Position numbers and translations under genes: made by a program. A model generated the notes under the pieces. The model did no database searches. It was not told where the DNA came from and saw nothing but the letters and a program-made list of their open reading frames with translations. From positions 1 through 64,000 of the forward strand of contig JAJPYN010000019.1 in NCBI GenBank assembly GCA_021204905.1: a stretch of DNA of 64,000 nucleotides, written 5' to 3'. Origin of the DNA: Prevotella sp. (GTDB lineage Bacteria > Bacteroidota > Bacteroidia > Bacteroidales > Bacteroidaceae). Each line of letters begins with the position of its first letter. Within the stretch, counting starts at the first letter, position 1. Shown here in pieces: positions 17,935 through 26,807 of the stretch.

Positions 17935-19044
17935 GTGAACACTTTCGGTAAAATTTTCACTTTGACAACGTTCGGCGAGAGCCATGGCGAGGCGGTAGGC
18001 GGCGTTGTTGACGGCATGCCCGCGGGTGTGGCCATCGACGAGGAGTTCATTCAGGCCGAATTGCGGCGGCGCCGTCCCGGTCAGAGCGCCCTCACCACGT
18101 CGCGCAACGAGGCCGACAAGGTTGAGCTGCTCAGCGGCATTTTCGAAGGCCGGAGCACGGGCGCGCCCATCGGTTTCATCGTCAGAAACACCAATCAACG
18201 CTCGCAGGATTACGACGCGCTGCGCGATATTTTCCGTCCGTCGCACGCCGATTTCACCTACATGGCCAAGTACGGCATTCGCGACCATCGCGGCGGCGGC
18301 AGGGCTTCGGCGCGCATCACCATCAGCCGTTGCGTGGGCGGCGCGTTGGCCAAACTGGTGCTGCGGCAATGCGGCATCACGGTGCGCGCGTACACCTCGC
18401 AGGTGGGCGACATCGCGGTGGACGGCGATTACCGGCGGCTTAATCTCGATGCCATCGACGAAAATGCCGTTCGCTGTCCCGACGCTGAGAAGGCGAAGGA
18501 AATGGAGGCGCTCATCGCCCGCGTAAAAGCCGACGGCGACAGCATTGGCGGCACAATCACAGGCGTCGTGCAAGGCTGTCCGGCGGGGCTCGGCGAACCG
18601 GAATTCGGCAAGCTCCACGCGCAACTCGCCGCGGCGATGCTCTCGATTAACGCAGCGAAAGGGTTCGACTACGGCGCGGGATTCTCAGGCCTAACCATGC
18701 GCGGCAGCGAGCAGAACGATTCGTTCATCATTAACAACGGGAAAATCGCGACCGCAACGAACTACAGCGGCGGCATACAAGGCGGCATCAGCAACGGCGA
18801 AGACATCTATTTCCGCGTCGCCTTCAAACCCACAGCCACCATCCTGCGCAGCCAAGCCACCGTTACCGTCGACGGCCGCACCACACGCTTCAAAGCCGCC
18901 GGACGACACGACCCCTGCGTGCTGCCGCGAGCTGTGCCCATCGTCGAAGCAATGGCGGCAATGGTCGTGGCGGACAACCTGCTCATGCAGCAAGCGCGGC
19001 ATCGCAATGACAAAGATGTCGCAAAAGATGTTTTTTCTTACTAA
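17935..19044 (+). CDS. aroC: chorismate synthase
   Basis: Converts 5-enolpyruvylshikimate-3-phosphate to chorismate, the branch point that feeds the pheA/tyrA operon at 57-61 kb. It starts with GTG at 17935: [20 protein letters not shown], the N-terminal family signature. Further signatures are [20 protein letters not shown] and [20 protein letters not shown]. At 369 residues it is normal in length. It follows the SlyD-like gene by 22 bp and precedes a candidate small RNA. The initiator GTG is the only sensible start. Confidence 0.97.
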   Translation: MNTFGKIFTLTTFGESHGEAVGGVVDGMPAGVAIDEEFIQAELRRRRPGQSALTTSRNEADKVELLSGIFEGRSTGAPIGFIVRNTNQRSQDYDALRDIFRPSHADFTYMAKYGIRDHRGGGRASARITISRCVGGALAKLVLRQCGITVRAYTSQVGDIAVDGDYRRLNLDAIDENAVRCPDAEKAKEMEALIARVKADGDSIGGTITGVVQGCPAGLGEPEFGKLHAQLAAAMLSINAAKGFDYGAGFSGLTMRGSEQNDSFIINNGKIATATNYSGGIQGGISNGEDIYFRVAFKPTATILRSQATVTVDGRTTRFKAAGRHDPCVLPRAVPIVEAMAAMVVADNLLMQQARHRNDKDVAKDVFSY

Positions 19045-19049
19045 TTTTC

Positions 19050-19080
19050 TTGTAGGGTTGCAAAAAAACATATATTTTTG
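19050..19080 (+). promoter_or_regulatory. promoter of candidate small RNA downstream of aroC
   Basis: TTG at 19050-19052, a 20-nt spacer, then TATTTTTG at 19073-19080: the Bacteroidetes promoter pattern, placed right after the aroC stop and pointing away from it. Predicted transcription start about 19087. Confidence 0.55.
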
Positions 19081-19086
19081 CGGCGG

Positions 19087-19182
19087 CAATGTGGGGATTG
19101 CGAAATTCTCTATTTGCTAAATTAAGTCTAGTTTAGTTTTTGTGTTGGTTTAGGGTTACAGCGATGTAGCCCTAAATTTTTT
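19087..19182 (+). ncRNA. candidate about 96-nt small RNA (or mRNA of a 15-residue peptide)
   Basis: The segment between the promoter at 19050-19080 and the strong terminator at 19149-19182 would be transcribed as about 96 nt. It begins with a frame MWGLRNSLFAKLSLV (19089-19136) whose ATG would lie 2-3 nt from the predicted start, so it might be a leaderless micro-ORF; the remainder forms the terminator stem. I do not recognise it as 6S, tmRNA, SRP RNA or RNase P RNA. Expression is inferred, not shown. Confidence 0.45.
19149..19182 (+). terminator. intrinsic terminator of candidate small RNA
   Basis: An 11-bp stem, TTTAGGGTTAC (19149-19159) with GTAGCCCTAAA (19166-19176) including one G-U pair, six-base loop, followed by T6 (19177-19182). 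This is the strongest terminator in the neighbourhood and could also end read-through from aroC. Confidence 0.8.
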
Positions 19183-19255
19183 GCCCTCATTTTGAATGCT
19201 TTGTAAAAAAAAGAAATGAAAAATGTTGCCGGAATGCTGTTGAAAAATTGCCTGA

Positions 19256-19340
19256 AACTATTGAAACGTACCAAACACTTATTACTGCTGTTCGCGGGCG
19301 GGCTGAATAATTATGCATTACAGTAGCAACTAAGATAATC
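19256..19340 (+). repeat. 85-bp half copy of the repeat family (copy 4 of 9)
   Basis: Runs from AACTATTGAAACGTACC to the terminal GTAGCAACTAAGATAATC. It aligns without gaps to the copy at 28880-28964, which is also 85 bp, with only a handful of substitutions. It lies between convergent aroC and pyrD. The opposite inverted end is absent in both. Confidence 0.85.
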
Positions 19341-19411
19341 CCGCGCCGTTTCAACGGAAGGTCGCCCTAAACGCAACCGATAATCCCGCGCTTTTTCGAA
19401 GGACGCTCGCC

Positions 19412-20317
19412 CTAAACGCAACCGATGATGTCGCGCACGCAGGCGATGTTGTGACTGTCGAGCCAGTCGCTGATGCCCTGCGCCGTCTTCGCCGTTATCG
19501 CCGGGTCGATGAAGTTCGCCGTGCCGATCTCCACAGCCGTCGCGCCGGCCATAAGGAACTCAATCGCGTCGGCGGCACTCGCGATTCCGCCCATGCCGAT
19601 GACCGGGATTTTCACAGCTTTCGCCGTCTGGTAAACCATTCGCAGCGCAACGGGTTTCACCGCCGGACCCGACAGGCCGCCCGTGCCGATGCTCAGCCGG
19701 AAGCAGCGACGCTCGATGTCGATGGCCGTGCCCAGAAGCGTGTTAATCAGCGACACCGCGTCCGCCCCTTCTGCCTCGACAGCGCGCGCGATGACGGTGA
19801 TGTCGGTTACGTTCGGCGTGAGCTTCACGATGAGCGTTTTGCTGTATTTCGCGCGCACAGCCTTGACGACCGACGCCGCAGCCGCCGCGTTCACGCCGAA
19901 CGCCATGCCGCCGTCCTTCACGTTCGGGCAAGAGATGTTCAGCTCGATGGCGGGGATGGCCGCTAATGAATTAATATGCGCTGCGCACGCGGCATAGTCC
20001 TCGGGCGACGAACCGCTAATATTTACTATCATCTTCGTGGGCAGCGACGCGATTTTCGGGTAGATCGTTTTGCAAAAATATTCAATTCCGCGGTTCTGCA
20101 AACCCACGCAGTTGAGCATGCCCTGCGCCGTCTCGACCATGCGCGGATAAGCGTTGCCCTCGCGCGGCGAAAAGGTGGTGCCTTTCACGACGATACCGCC
20201 GATCTCGTCAAGCGGCACAAGGTCGGCATATTCGAGACCGTAACCGAAAGTGCCCGATGCCGCCACGACAGGGTTGCGCAATTTCAATTCGCCGATTTTA
20301 ACACTTATCTCTGCCAT
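19412..20317 (-). CDS. pyrD: dihydroorotate dehydrogenase B, catalytic subunit
   Basis: FMN-containing class 1B enzyme that oxidises dihydroorotate to orotate using NAD through PyrK. The 301-residue barrel contains [20 protein letters not shown] (phosphate/FMN loop), [18 protein letters not shown] (the catalytic Cys base of class 1 enzymes) and [20 protein letters not shown]. Its start overlaps the end of pyrK by 13 bp, indicating translational coupling and a two-subunit complex. Confidence 0.96.
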   Translation of the reverse strand: MAEISVKIGELKLRNPVVAASGTFGYGLEYADLVPLDEIGGIVVKGTTFSPREGNAYPRMVETAQGMLNCVGLQNRGIEYFCKTIYPKIASLPTKMIVNISGSSPEDYAACAAHINSLAAIPAIELNISCPNVKDGGMAFGVNAAAAASVVKAVRAKYSKTLIVKLTPNVTDITVIARAVEAEGADAVSLINTLLGTAIDIERRCFRLSIGTGGLSGPAVKPVALRMVYQTAKAVKIPVIGMGGIASAADAIEFLMAGATAVEIGTANFIDPAITAKTAQGISDWLDSHNIACVRDIIGCV

Positions 20318-21078
20318 AATAGTTTCTTAACGTTAAACACCGGACCGTCCTTGCACACGCACAGATTGCCGTCAACGGTGGGCTCGACGCAGCAGAGGCA
20401 CGCGCCCAGGCCGCACGCCATCATGTTTTCGAGCGACACCTCGCAGTCGATGCCATTGTCCATTGCGTATTTCGCCACGGCCATCATCATCGGTTTCGGT
20501 CCGCAAACGGCAATCCTATCGAACGGTTTTTCTTTCAAAATGCTGTGGCCGGTTACCATGCCGCGCTCGCCTGCCGACCCGTCTTCGGTGGTAATGCACA
20601 CGCACCCGAGTTGCTCGAGAAGCTCAGTCTGCAATAGGTCGGCACGCGTTTTCGCACCGATGAGAAAGGTCGGAACCGCACCTGCTTCCTTCGCCGCCGA
20701 ACCGAGAAAAAGCAGCGGTGCCGTACCCGTGCCGCCGCCGACAAGCAGGAGACGCTCGCCCGGCGCAGGGGGCGTGAAACCGTTGCCGAGCGGCAGGATG
20801 CAGTTGAGCCTATCGCCCGCTTTCAAGCGCGACAGAGCCGCAGTGCCATCGCCCACGACATGCACGAGCAGCCATAATTCGTTGCTCTCGCGATTAACAA
20901 AATTTATCGAAAACGGTCGCCGCAGAAACGTTCGCGCACTGCCGTCAACACGCACCTCGGCGAACTGCCCCGCGCGAATTTCCGGCAGCCTCTCCGCGCA
21001 CGTCAGCCGCAAGAGGACATGCTGCGCCGTCAGCCGCTCCGTGCCGCGCACCGTCAAATCGATACAACGCTTTTCCAT
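20305..21078 (-). CDS. pyrK: dihydroorotate dehydrogenase B, electron transfer subunit
   Basis: Carries FAD and a [2Fe-2S] cluster and passes electrons from dihydroorotate via PyrD to NAD. The 257-residue protein has the ferredoxin-reductase-like FAD domain ([13 protein letters not shown]), the NAD domain ([18 protein letters not shown]) and C-terminal cluster cysteines in [15 protein letters not shown] and [11 protein letters not shown]. It is the promoter-proximal gene of pyrK-pyrD. Length and motifs are normal. Confidence 0.95.
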   Translation of the reverse strand: MEKRCIDLTVRGTERLTAQHVLLRLTCAERLPEIRAGQFAEVRVDGSARTFLRRPFSINFVNRESNELWLLVHVVGDGTAALSRLKAGDRLNCILPLGNGFTPPAPGERLLLVGGGTGTAPLLFLGSAAKEAGAVPTFLIGAKTRADLLQTELLEQLGCVCITTEDGSAGERGMVTGHSILKEKPFDRIAVCGPKPMMMAVAKYAMDNGIDCEVSLENMMACGLGACLCCVEPTVDGNLCVCKDGPVFNVKKLLWQR

Positions 21079-21188
21079 CCCACATTAATATTTCGTCGCG
21101 CAACCGGCACAAACCGCCCGCCGACGTGCGCGAAAGTAAGTAAAAAAAGCAAGATGCGCAAAGACACAAACCGGATTTTGCGCGGCGG

Positions 21189-21674
21189 TCAGCGCTTCGG
21201 CACGAACGTCTCCCACGTCTGATCGTCGTAAAAAATGCGAATCTCGGTGATCTGCCGCGTCCGGATCTCCACCGTCTTTTCCTCGCGCGGCGCAGCGTCC
21301 TCGCCTTTCTGCACAGGGGGTTCGGCGTCCGGCTCAGGCTTCGGCTTCTCCCTTTTCACCATCATCGGCGCACGCGGGGCGGGGTTGTCGAAATCGATCA
21401 TCAGCGGTTCGCCGGCAACATTCTCGCTGCCCGTTTGCCTCGCCGCGTCGTCGTCGGAAAGGAACATCTCGCCGCGCCCGTTGAGCAGCCAAATAGGGTT
21501 CACCGCGGGAAACGCCTCGAGGATCGCGTTCACATGATTGATGGTCGGCTTCGATTTCTCATTGAAAATGTTGCTCAGCGATGCGGGCGAAATCAGCGTC
21601 TGCTCGCAAAACTGTTGGCGCGTCAGACCCAGAACGGTCATCAGCTCGCGGATGCGGTCTTTCAGATTCTTCAT
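21189..21674 (-). CDS. XRE-type helix-turn-helix regulator
   Basis: A 161-residue DNA-binding protein, started at MKNLKDRIRELMTVLGLTRQ (21674); an upstream in-frame ATG at 21719 adds 15 residues without family support. Residues about 1-70 form the helix-turn-helix (QQFCEQTLISPASLSNIFNE) followed by INHVNAILEAFPAVNPIWLLNGRGEMF-type Bacteroidetes ending (written in part). The rest is an acidic, Pro/Lys-rich linker with a beta-like tail. Targets are unknown; no palindromic operator was recognised nearby. It stands alone, upstream of a gene-free region. Confidence 0.85.
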   Translation of the reverse strand: MKNLKDRIRELMTVLGLTRQQFCEQTLISPASLSNIFNEKSKPTINHVNAILEAFPAVNPIWLLNGRGEMFLSDDDAARQTGSENVAGEPLMIDFDNPAPRAPMMVKREKPKPEPDAEPPVQKGEDAAPREEKTVEIRTRQITEIRIFYDDQTWETFVPKR

Positions 21675-21719
21675 AAAAAAATGGCGTTTGCGTGAGGTAA
21701 TTTTTTTATCGATGCACAA

Positions 21720-22473
21720 AAATAGGGCGAAAAATCGGCAATTGCAAATAAACGAACATAAAATTCAAGTTTGTTGTTTATTTTAATTAAATTCGGCAAT
21801 GTAAATTTATTTGCGTGATTTCGGTTTTGTAAAATACCTCATACCCTATGCGGGTTGGTTTATGATTTACCTGCAAAAACAGCTTAAAGTAATTCTGCTG
21901 CAAAAGCGACTTAAAAGCCTGATTATTAGCCAATTATTTAAACGAAGGCAACAGTTATTACGCTGGTTTTGGCGCACAAGTGCGTCGTGTTATAGTAGCA
22001 ACTAAGATAATCACTTTAACAAAATTCGGTAACTCACTGATTTTCAAGCTTTTAATTCGCGAACAACAAACTGCAAAATAATTCGTTTGTGTTTCGCAAT
22101 TCGCTTGTTTCACTTTTTGCTTGCGGCAATTCGCAAACATAAATTTTCTTCGTGACCGGCATTTCGGTTTATGTTTGTTTTGCCACAACTTTTTGCTTTA
22201 TGGATTTTGGCGTTAATTTTACCCTTTACGCAAGTTAATTTTTACGAAGCTCAAATTAACGCTTGCGGCGCCCCACCCGATTTTTTCGATTTTTGAAGTA
22301 TTTCGCGCAAATGGCGGAAAGGCTTCCGAATACGCGATTCTCGCGACGCGAAAATTTGGCGCGAGAGCAATAAGCATCGGGCGGAACCGCGATTTTAGGT
22401 GTCCTTAGAATGCGCGCGTTTTTTGATTATATTTTTGCACAAATTGCCGAGTTTGCGCAGAAAATGCCCGGGA
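21720..22473. other. gene-free AT-rich interval with inverted repeats
   Basis: No credible coding frame on either strand. Visible structure: a perfect 10-bp inverted repeat GCGTTAATTT (22210-22219) / AAATTAACGC (22253-22262); a 7-bp pair TCTCGCG / CGCGAGA around 22341-22369; and a TATATTTTTGC box near 22425 pointing right. The end of a repeat-family copy lies at 21990-22012 and another starts at 22474. The interval may hold an unrecognised RNA. Confidence 0.5.
21990..22012 (+). repeat. terminal motif of the repeat family (copy 5 of 9)
   Basis: Only the terminus TAGTAGCAACTAAGATAATC is recognisable; sequence to its left does not clearly align with other copies. It faces the copy beginning at 22474, leaving about 460 bp between the two outward-facing ends. 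Confidence 0.7.
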
Positions 22474-22669
22474 TTATCTTAGTTGCTACTAAAAAACTTG
22501 CTTAGTTTGCGCTTGCCAAGCGCAGCCTTCGTTGTTTGCTACGTTTCAACACTAAGACATTGAATTTCAGTTTATATTGAGGTTTGTATCAACACTCAGG
22601 CATTTCACTTTGGATTGAGCTTCATTTCAACGTCGAAGCATTTCACTTTGGATTGAGCTTTGTTTCAAC
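22474..22669 (-). repeat. terminal motif plus 38-bp GTTGAAAC array (copy 6 of 9)
   Basis: On the minus strand: units starting GTTGAAACAAAGCTCAATCC, GTTGAAATGAAGCTCAATCC and GTTGATACAAACCTCAATAT (38, 38 and about 43 bp), then GTTGAAACGTAGCAAACAAC, then the terminus TAGTAGCAACTAAGATAA at 22491-22474. The last two parts nearly repeat the layout at 13739-13817. The array lies just downstream of the holA stop. Confidence 0.8.
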
Positions 22670-22701
22670 CTTTTGGCTTCACCGCCCCACCCTATTATTA
22701 T

Positions 22702-23724
22702 TTAATGGAAGGCGAAGAAGAGAAGTTCTTTGGCGAGGTCGCCGGCGGACGTGCTGCCTGTGGAGTTGAGGCCTTTCATTTTCTCGTCTGTCTCGCGGAT
22801 TTTCGAGATGATTTGCATGGTTTTCACGGCGGAATAGTTTCTCATGGCGGCGATGAATTCTTCTGCCGCGCGCGGCCACAGGCCGAGGTGTCGCGCAAGG
22901 ATGTTGGGGTTGTTTTTGTCGGGGCCGTAGTGCGCAATCATCAGGGTTTGGAAGAAGCTGAACATTGTGGGCACGAGGATGAACGGGCCTCCCGAGCGCG
23001 GGTTTTTGTCGAAATAATCGAGTATTTTCGCGGCTTTAGCGTAGTCTTTCCTGATGATGGCGTTGCGGAACTCGAGCGTGTTATAGTCGCGGCTGACGCC
23101 GATGTGTTGTTCTACGAGTTGGCCGGTTATAACTGCCTCTTCGCCCATTGCGACGCACAGTTTGTCGAGTTCGGAGGCGAGTCGGCACAGGTCGCTGCCT
23201 ATCGCTTCGGCGATGATTTCGGCTGTGCGGCGGTCGATGGTTTTGCCCCTTTCGCGGACGAATGTGTCGACGAAGGCGGGCAGTTCTTCGTCCTTCACCT
23301 TTGCGCTTTCGAAGACGATGCCGGCCGCGCGCGCTTTCGGCAGGAATTTCTTTCTTCCGTCGATGTTGCCGTTTTTGTGGCAGAAGACGAGGATTGTCTG
23401 CGGTGAGGGTCGGTCGAGGTACCTTTCGAGGTCGTCGATGCTCTTTAAGTTTTGTGCTTCTTTAACAATTATCACTTTATATTCGGACATCATCGGCAGT
23501 TCCCGCGCCATGTCGGCTATTTGCGCGGCGGTAACGTCGATGCCGTAGACGACGAACTGGTTGAATTCGCGCTCTTCTTCGGGCAGGACGGTGGCGGCGA
23601 GTGCGTCGCAGATGCAGTCGATAAAGTAGCTCTCCTCGCCCATGAGGATGTAGACCGGCGCGAATTTGCGTGCTCGGATGTCGCTCATTATCGCTTCGAA
23701 GGAGCTGCCTTGTTTCTTTGCCAT
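22702..23724 (-). CDS. holA: DNA polymerase III delta subunit
   Basis: Clamp-loader subunit that opens the sliding clamp. The 340-residue protein is started at MAKKQGSSFEAIMSDIRARK (23724); a frame continuing upstream to 24063 overlaps the divergent gene and is rejected. Family features are FAPVYILMGEESYFIDCICD near the N-terminus, the AAA+-like core, VIIVKEAQNLKSIDDLERYL and the C-terminal helical collar domain (VSRDYNTLEFRNAIIRKDYA). Length matches HolA. The gene to the right is divergent, a holA/HSDR_N pairing I have seen as typical for Bacteroidales. Confidence 0.93.
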   Translation of the reverse strand: MAKKQGSSFEAIMSDIRARKFAPVYILMGEESYFIDCICDALAATVLPEEEREFNQFVVYGIDVTAAQIADMARELPMMSEYKVIIVKEAQNLKSIDDLERYLDRPSPQTILVFCHKNGNIDGRKKFLPKARAAGIVFESAKVKDEELPAFVDTFVRERGKTIDRRTAEIIAEAIGSDLCRLASELDKLCVAMGEEAVITGQLVEQHIGVSRDYNTLEFRNAIIRKDYAKAAKILDYFDKNPRSGGPFILVPTMFSFFQTLMIAHYGPDKNNPNILARHLGLWPRAAEEFIAAMRNYSAVKTMQIISKIRETDEKMKGLNSTGSTSAGDLAKELLFFAFH

Positions 23725-23817
23725 TGCCGAAATTAAAGCTGTTTTTATTATCTTTGCAAAGGTCAAAGGTAGTGTTTCCGCCTTAACCTGCCAACAAAAA
23801 CGCATAAAATCGAGCGA

Positions 23818-24270
23818 ATGCAGACGCGACTGAACCTTCCCGAGTATGCAGCCCGCATCAAGAGCGACGCGGGGCGGCTTATGGTGCTCGATCCGCTGCG
23901 CAGGAAATATGTTGCTCTGACGCCTGAGGAGCGTGTCCGCCAGCATTTTGTTCACTACCTTGTCGCCTGCCTCGGTTACCCTGCGGCGCTGCTTGCGAAC
24001 GAGGTTGCGTTGCGCGCGGGCGACAAGCAGTTGCGGGCCGATACCGTGCTGTACGACAGGCATTTAGAGCCGCGAATGATCATCGAGTATAAGGCTCCGT
24101 CGGTGGCTATTAACGAGAAGGTTTTGCAGCAGATCACGGCCTACAACACCCTTTTGCGCGTGGATTATCTTGTGGTGAGCAACGGGCTGGTTCACCTTTG
24201 TTGCAAGATGGATTACGCGGCGAACAAGCTTGTTTTGCTTAATCGCATTCCGCCTTATTCTGAGCTATAA
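23818..24270 (+). CDS. standalone type I restriction HsdR N-terminal-like (HSDR_N) protein
   Basis: A 150-residue protein matching the HSDR_N nuclease-like fold (PF13588): DPLRRKYVALTPEERVRQHF, then the predicted PD-(D/E)XK core ADTVLYDRHLEPRMIIEYKA in which Asp and the E-Y-K triplet would bind metal, and QITAYNTLLRVDYLVVSNGL. There is no helicase domain and no hsdM/hsdS nearby, so it is not a restriction subunit. Divergent from holA with a 93-bp shared promoter region. A role in DNA metabolism is only inference. Confidence 0.85.
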   Translation: MQTRLNLPEYAARIKSDAGRLMVLDPLRRKYVALTPEERVRQHFVHYLVACLGYPAALLANEVALRAGDKQLRADTVLYDRHLEPRMIIEYKAPSVAINEKVLQQITAYNTLLRVDYLVVSNGLVHLCCKMDYAANKLVLLNRIPPYSEL

Positions 24271-24360
24271 CTCTTTGGCTTTCAAGTAGTTACAAAGCGA
24301 AGCCCGCCCCATTGTTTTTAATGAAGCGGACCTTGCACGAGAATTAACTTAAAACCGGGT

Positions 24361-26625
24361 TTACGCTGCTGCGGGGTTACGTCCGGCGAGGAACTTGTTC
24401 GCCGCACGCAGATGATGACGCATTATCGACAGTAATTCTTGCGTCTCTTGCAGCAGATTGAGATAAACCACAGAAATGTTATAATCATCATTTGACGGTG
24501 TGTCTTGCATGTTGTCGAGGTGCTTGTCGCGCAGTTCCGACAGCGTTCGTTTGCAGTCACTCGCATTATCGAGGCAGCGACGATACTGGCTGTAATCGCG
24601 CGTCTGAATCATTCCCGCCGTCTCTTTTAGCAACTCTTCCACTTTGCGATGCACGTCGGCATAGTCCGCCGCGTATTCCTCCGGCATGTCCTTGAAGCTG
24701 TTCTCGACGTGTTCGAGTGCCGGCTCAAGCATACGGCGCAGGCAATACACTGCTTGCGAGTTGCTGTTTGCACCGAGGTGGAACCACGTGTTGCGCTCTA
24801 TGGCAATCGTGCGCGGCGCACGTTTCAGCGCCAAGTACTCCCGGCGGCGTATCTTTTTGAGCAGCGCCTTCTCGTCGTCGAGCGAGTGTTTCACTTGTCG
24901 GAGCAGACGGAGATCGTCGTTCTGCAAGCCCTCGATAATCTTGTTATACTGTTCGAGGACAAACTCCGCCACGCCCGCTTGGGTATTTCCCACGTGCTTG
25001 TTGAGCAGGTCGAGCACAATCTCCGGGTCCTTACAGCGCATCATCAGCGGGAACAGCTCGTCTTTCTTCTCCTCTTTCATCCGGCGCGAATACTGTATGT
25101 TGCTCCTTACAAGCAGGAAGACGACGAGCAGGATGAACAGCACCATCGCCGTGAAACCGCCGAAGAACATTATCATACACACGAGGGCGCAAGTAACGAA
25201 TGCCACGCCGGCAGTGAGGAACCAGCCGCCGATGACCGACAGCACGCCCGTTACGCGGAACACGGCACTGTCTTTCGCCCACGCACGATCGGCGAGCGAG
25301 GTGCCCATCGCCACCATAAAGGTAACGTAAGTGGTAGAGAGCGGCAGTTTGTAGAGTGTGCCGAGAATAATCAGCGCCGACGAGAGCACAAGGTTGATTG
25401 AGGCTCTCACCACGTCGAACGCGGCACCCTCGGCAAGCTCGACATTATGATTGTCGAAGCGCCGATTGAGGTATTGCGCTACGGGACGGGGCGTGAGACG
25501 CTGCATGAAATTGGAAATTGCCTCGGCAGACCGTACGATACTCCGCGCCACGCGACTGCTGCCGAACATCTCGTCGCCCTCATCCTGACGGCTCAGATCG
25601 ACGGAGGTGCGCACCACGTTCTGTGCTTTCTTCGACGTGGTGATGGCTATAATCATAATAATTCCCGCGATGAACAGATACAAGAACGGCGATTTCGCAC
25701 TGTCGCACAGGCTGTCCATCATAAACGTTGTCGGTGCGAGGCTGCCCGAATTGGCGGCATAATCCTGCAAAGAGGTCAGTCCCGCCATCGGCACACCGAT
25801 GAAATTGACAAGGTCGTTGCCCGCAAAAGCCATAGCAAGAGCGAACGTGCCGAGCAACACGACGATGCGGAAGACGTTCACTTTCAACAGATGCAACACC
25901 TCGGAAAGCAACGTCGCGCAAACGAAGATGAGACCTATCAGCAACCACGTGTTACCCTCTATCCACGCCTTCGCGCCGTCGGAGATGAACGGCGAGGCGG
26001 AGACGCCCTTGATGAAAATGAAATAAGCGAGGAACGTAAAGGAGATGCCGCCGAACAGGGCAACGGTGTAAGGCAGTTTTTTCTTGTAGTTGAACGTGAA
26101 AATAACACGGGAAATATACTGCACCACGACACCGAAGACGAATGCAATTCCCACCGAGACGAAGATTGCGATAATCATTTGCAGCGCCTTGTCGCTATTG
26201 AGCAGCATGTCCATCGACAGGCTCGGGTCGGCATGCATCTTGAGCAGCGAGAGGATAAACGTGCCGCCCAGCAACTCGAACACGAGGGAGACGGTGGTCG
26301 AGGTGGGCAGTCCCAGCGTGTTGAAAATATCAAGTATTATCACGTCGGACACCATCACGGCGAGGAAAATCACCATCACGTCGTGGAAGGAGAAATTCTC
26401 CGGGTGCATCACGCCGTGCCGCGCAATATCCATCATCCCCGACGACATCAGCGCTCCGAGCAAGATTCCGGCTGCCGACACGATGAGCACGGTGCGCCAT
26501 TTCGCCACTTTCGCACCTATCGCACTCGTAAGGAAGTTCACCGCATCGTTGCTCACGCCCACGAAAAGGTCAAAGACGGCGAGCACAAGCAGGAACGCCA
26601 CAATAATCAAATACAAACTTTCCAT
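24361..26625 (-). CDS. PiT-family inorganic phosphate transporter with C-terminal PhoU-like domain
   Basis: A 754-residue inner-membrane phosphate permease. The two PiT repeats are seen in FVGVSNDAVNFLTSAIGAKV with GLPTSTTVSLVFELLGGTF, and in FAGNDLVNFIGVPMAGLTSL with KLPLSTTYVTFMVAMGTSLA. Roughly ten or more hydrophobic helices cover about residues 1-500. The last about 200 residues (from about 540) are soluble and helical with PhoU-like spacing, a fusion common in Bacteroidetes that replaces a separate Pit accessory protein. No pst genes are nearby. The start MESLYLIIVAFLLVLAVFDL is the first membrane helix. Confidence 0.93.
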   Translation of the reverse strand: MESLYLIIVAFLLVLAVFDLFVGVSNDAVNFLTSAIGAKVAKWRTVLIVSAAGILLGALMSSGMMDIARHGVMHPENFSFHDVMVIFLAVMVSDVIILDIFNTLGLPTSTTVSLVFELLGGTFILSLLKMHADPSLSMDMLLNSDKALQMIIAIFVSVGIAFVFGVVVQYISRVIFTFNYKKKLPYTVALFGGISFTFLAYFIFIKGVSASPFISDGAKAWIEGNTWLLIGLIFVCATLLSEVLHLLKVNVFRIVVLLGTFALAMAFAGNDLVNFIGVPMAGLTSLQDYAANSGSLAPTTFMMDSLCDSAKSPFLYLFIAGIIMIIAITTSKKAQNVVRTSVDLSRQDEGDEMFGSSRVARSIVRSAEAISNFMQRLTPRPVAQYLNRRFDNHNVELAEGAAFDVVRASINLVLSSALIILGTLYKLPLSTTYVTFMVAMGTSLADRAWAKDSAVFRVTGVLSVIGGWFLTAGVAFVTCALVCMIMFFGGFTAMVLFILLVVFLLVRSNIQYSRRMKEEKKDELFPLMMRCKDPEIVLDLLNKHVGNTQAGVAEFVLEQYNKIIEGLQNDDLRLLRQVKHSLDDEKALLKKIRRREYLALKRAPRTIAIERNTWFHLGANSNSQAVYCLRRMLEPALEHVENSFKDMPEEYAADYADVHRKVEELLKETAGMIQTRDYSQYRRCLDNASDCKRTLSELRDKHLDNMQDTPSNDDYNISVVYLNLLQETQELLSIMRHHLRAANKFLAGRNPAAA

Positions 26626-26733
26626 TTCTCGTTGTTACACATTAATCACGCTGCAAAGGTCGCCGCGCCCTGTTACAAAATTGTTACAACGGAATTACAT
26701 ATATATTAAATAGGTATAGGAACGAAAAAGAAA

Positions 26734-26761
26734 GCCCGTCAAAGCGGAAAGCTCCGAGGGC
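26734..26761 (-). terminator. probable terminator of the LemA/M48 unit
   Basis: On the minus strand a GCCC ... GGGC stem with an inner GGA/TCC stem occupies 26761-26734, followed by a T-rich run (26733-26722, interrupted). It lies about 47 bp past the M48 gene stop and before the PiT gene region. Confidence 0.55.
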
Positions 26762-26807
26762 AAAACGGGGATGTTGAAAAATTGTAAAGGAATGTTCGCC
26801 GCCGATG

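Noticed and set aside
21811..22005. 64-codon plus-strand frame before the repeat terminus
   Set aside because: Its end is encoded by the repeat family terminus and the composition (Lys/Leu/Arg-rich) reflects AT-rich non-coding DNA.
22660..23406. 248-codon plus-strand frame opposite holA
   Set aside because: Antisense to the clearly recognisable delta subunit; Phe/Val/Asp-rich shadow composition.
25447..26709. 420-codon plus-strand frame opposite the PiT gene
   Set aside because: Antisense shadow of a well-supported membrane transporter; extreme His/Arg/Glu content and no domain.
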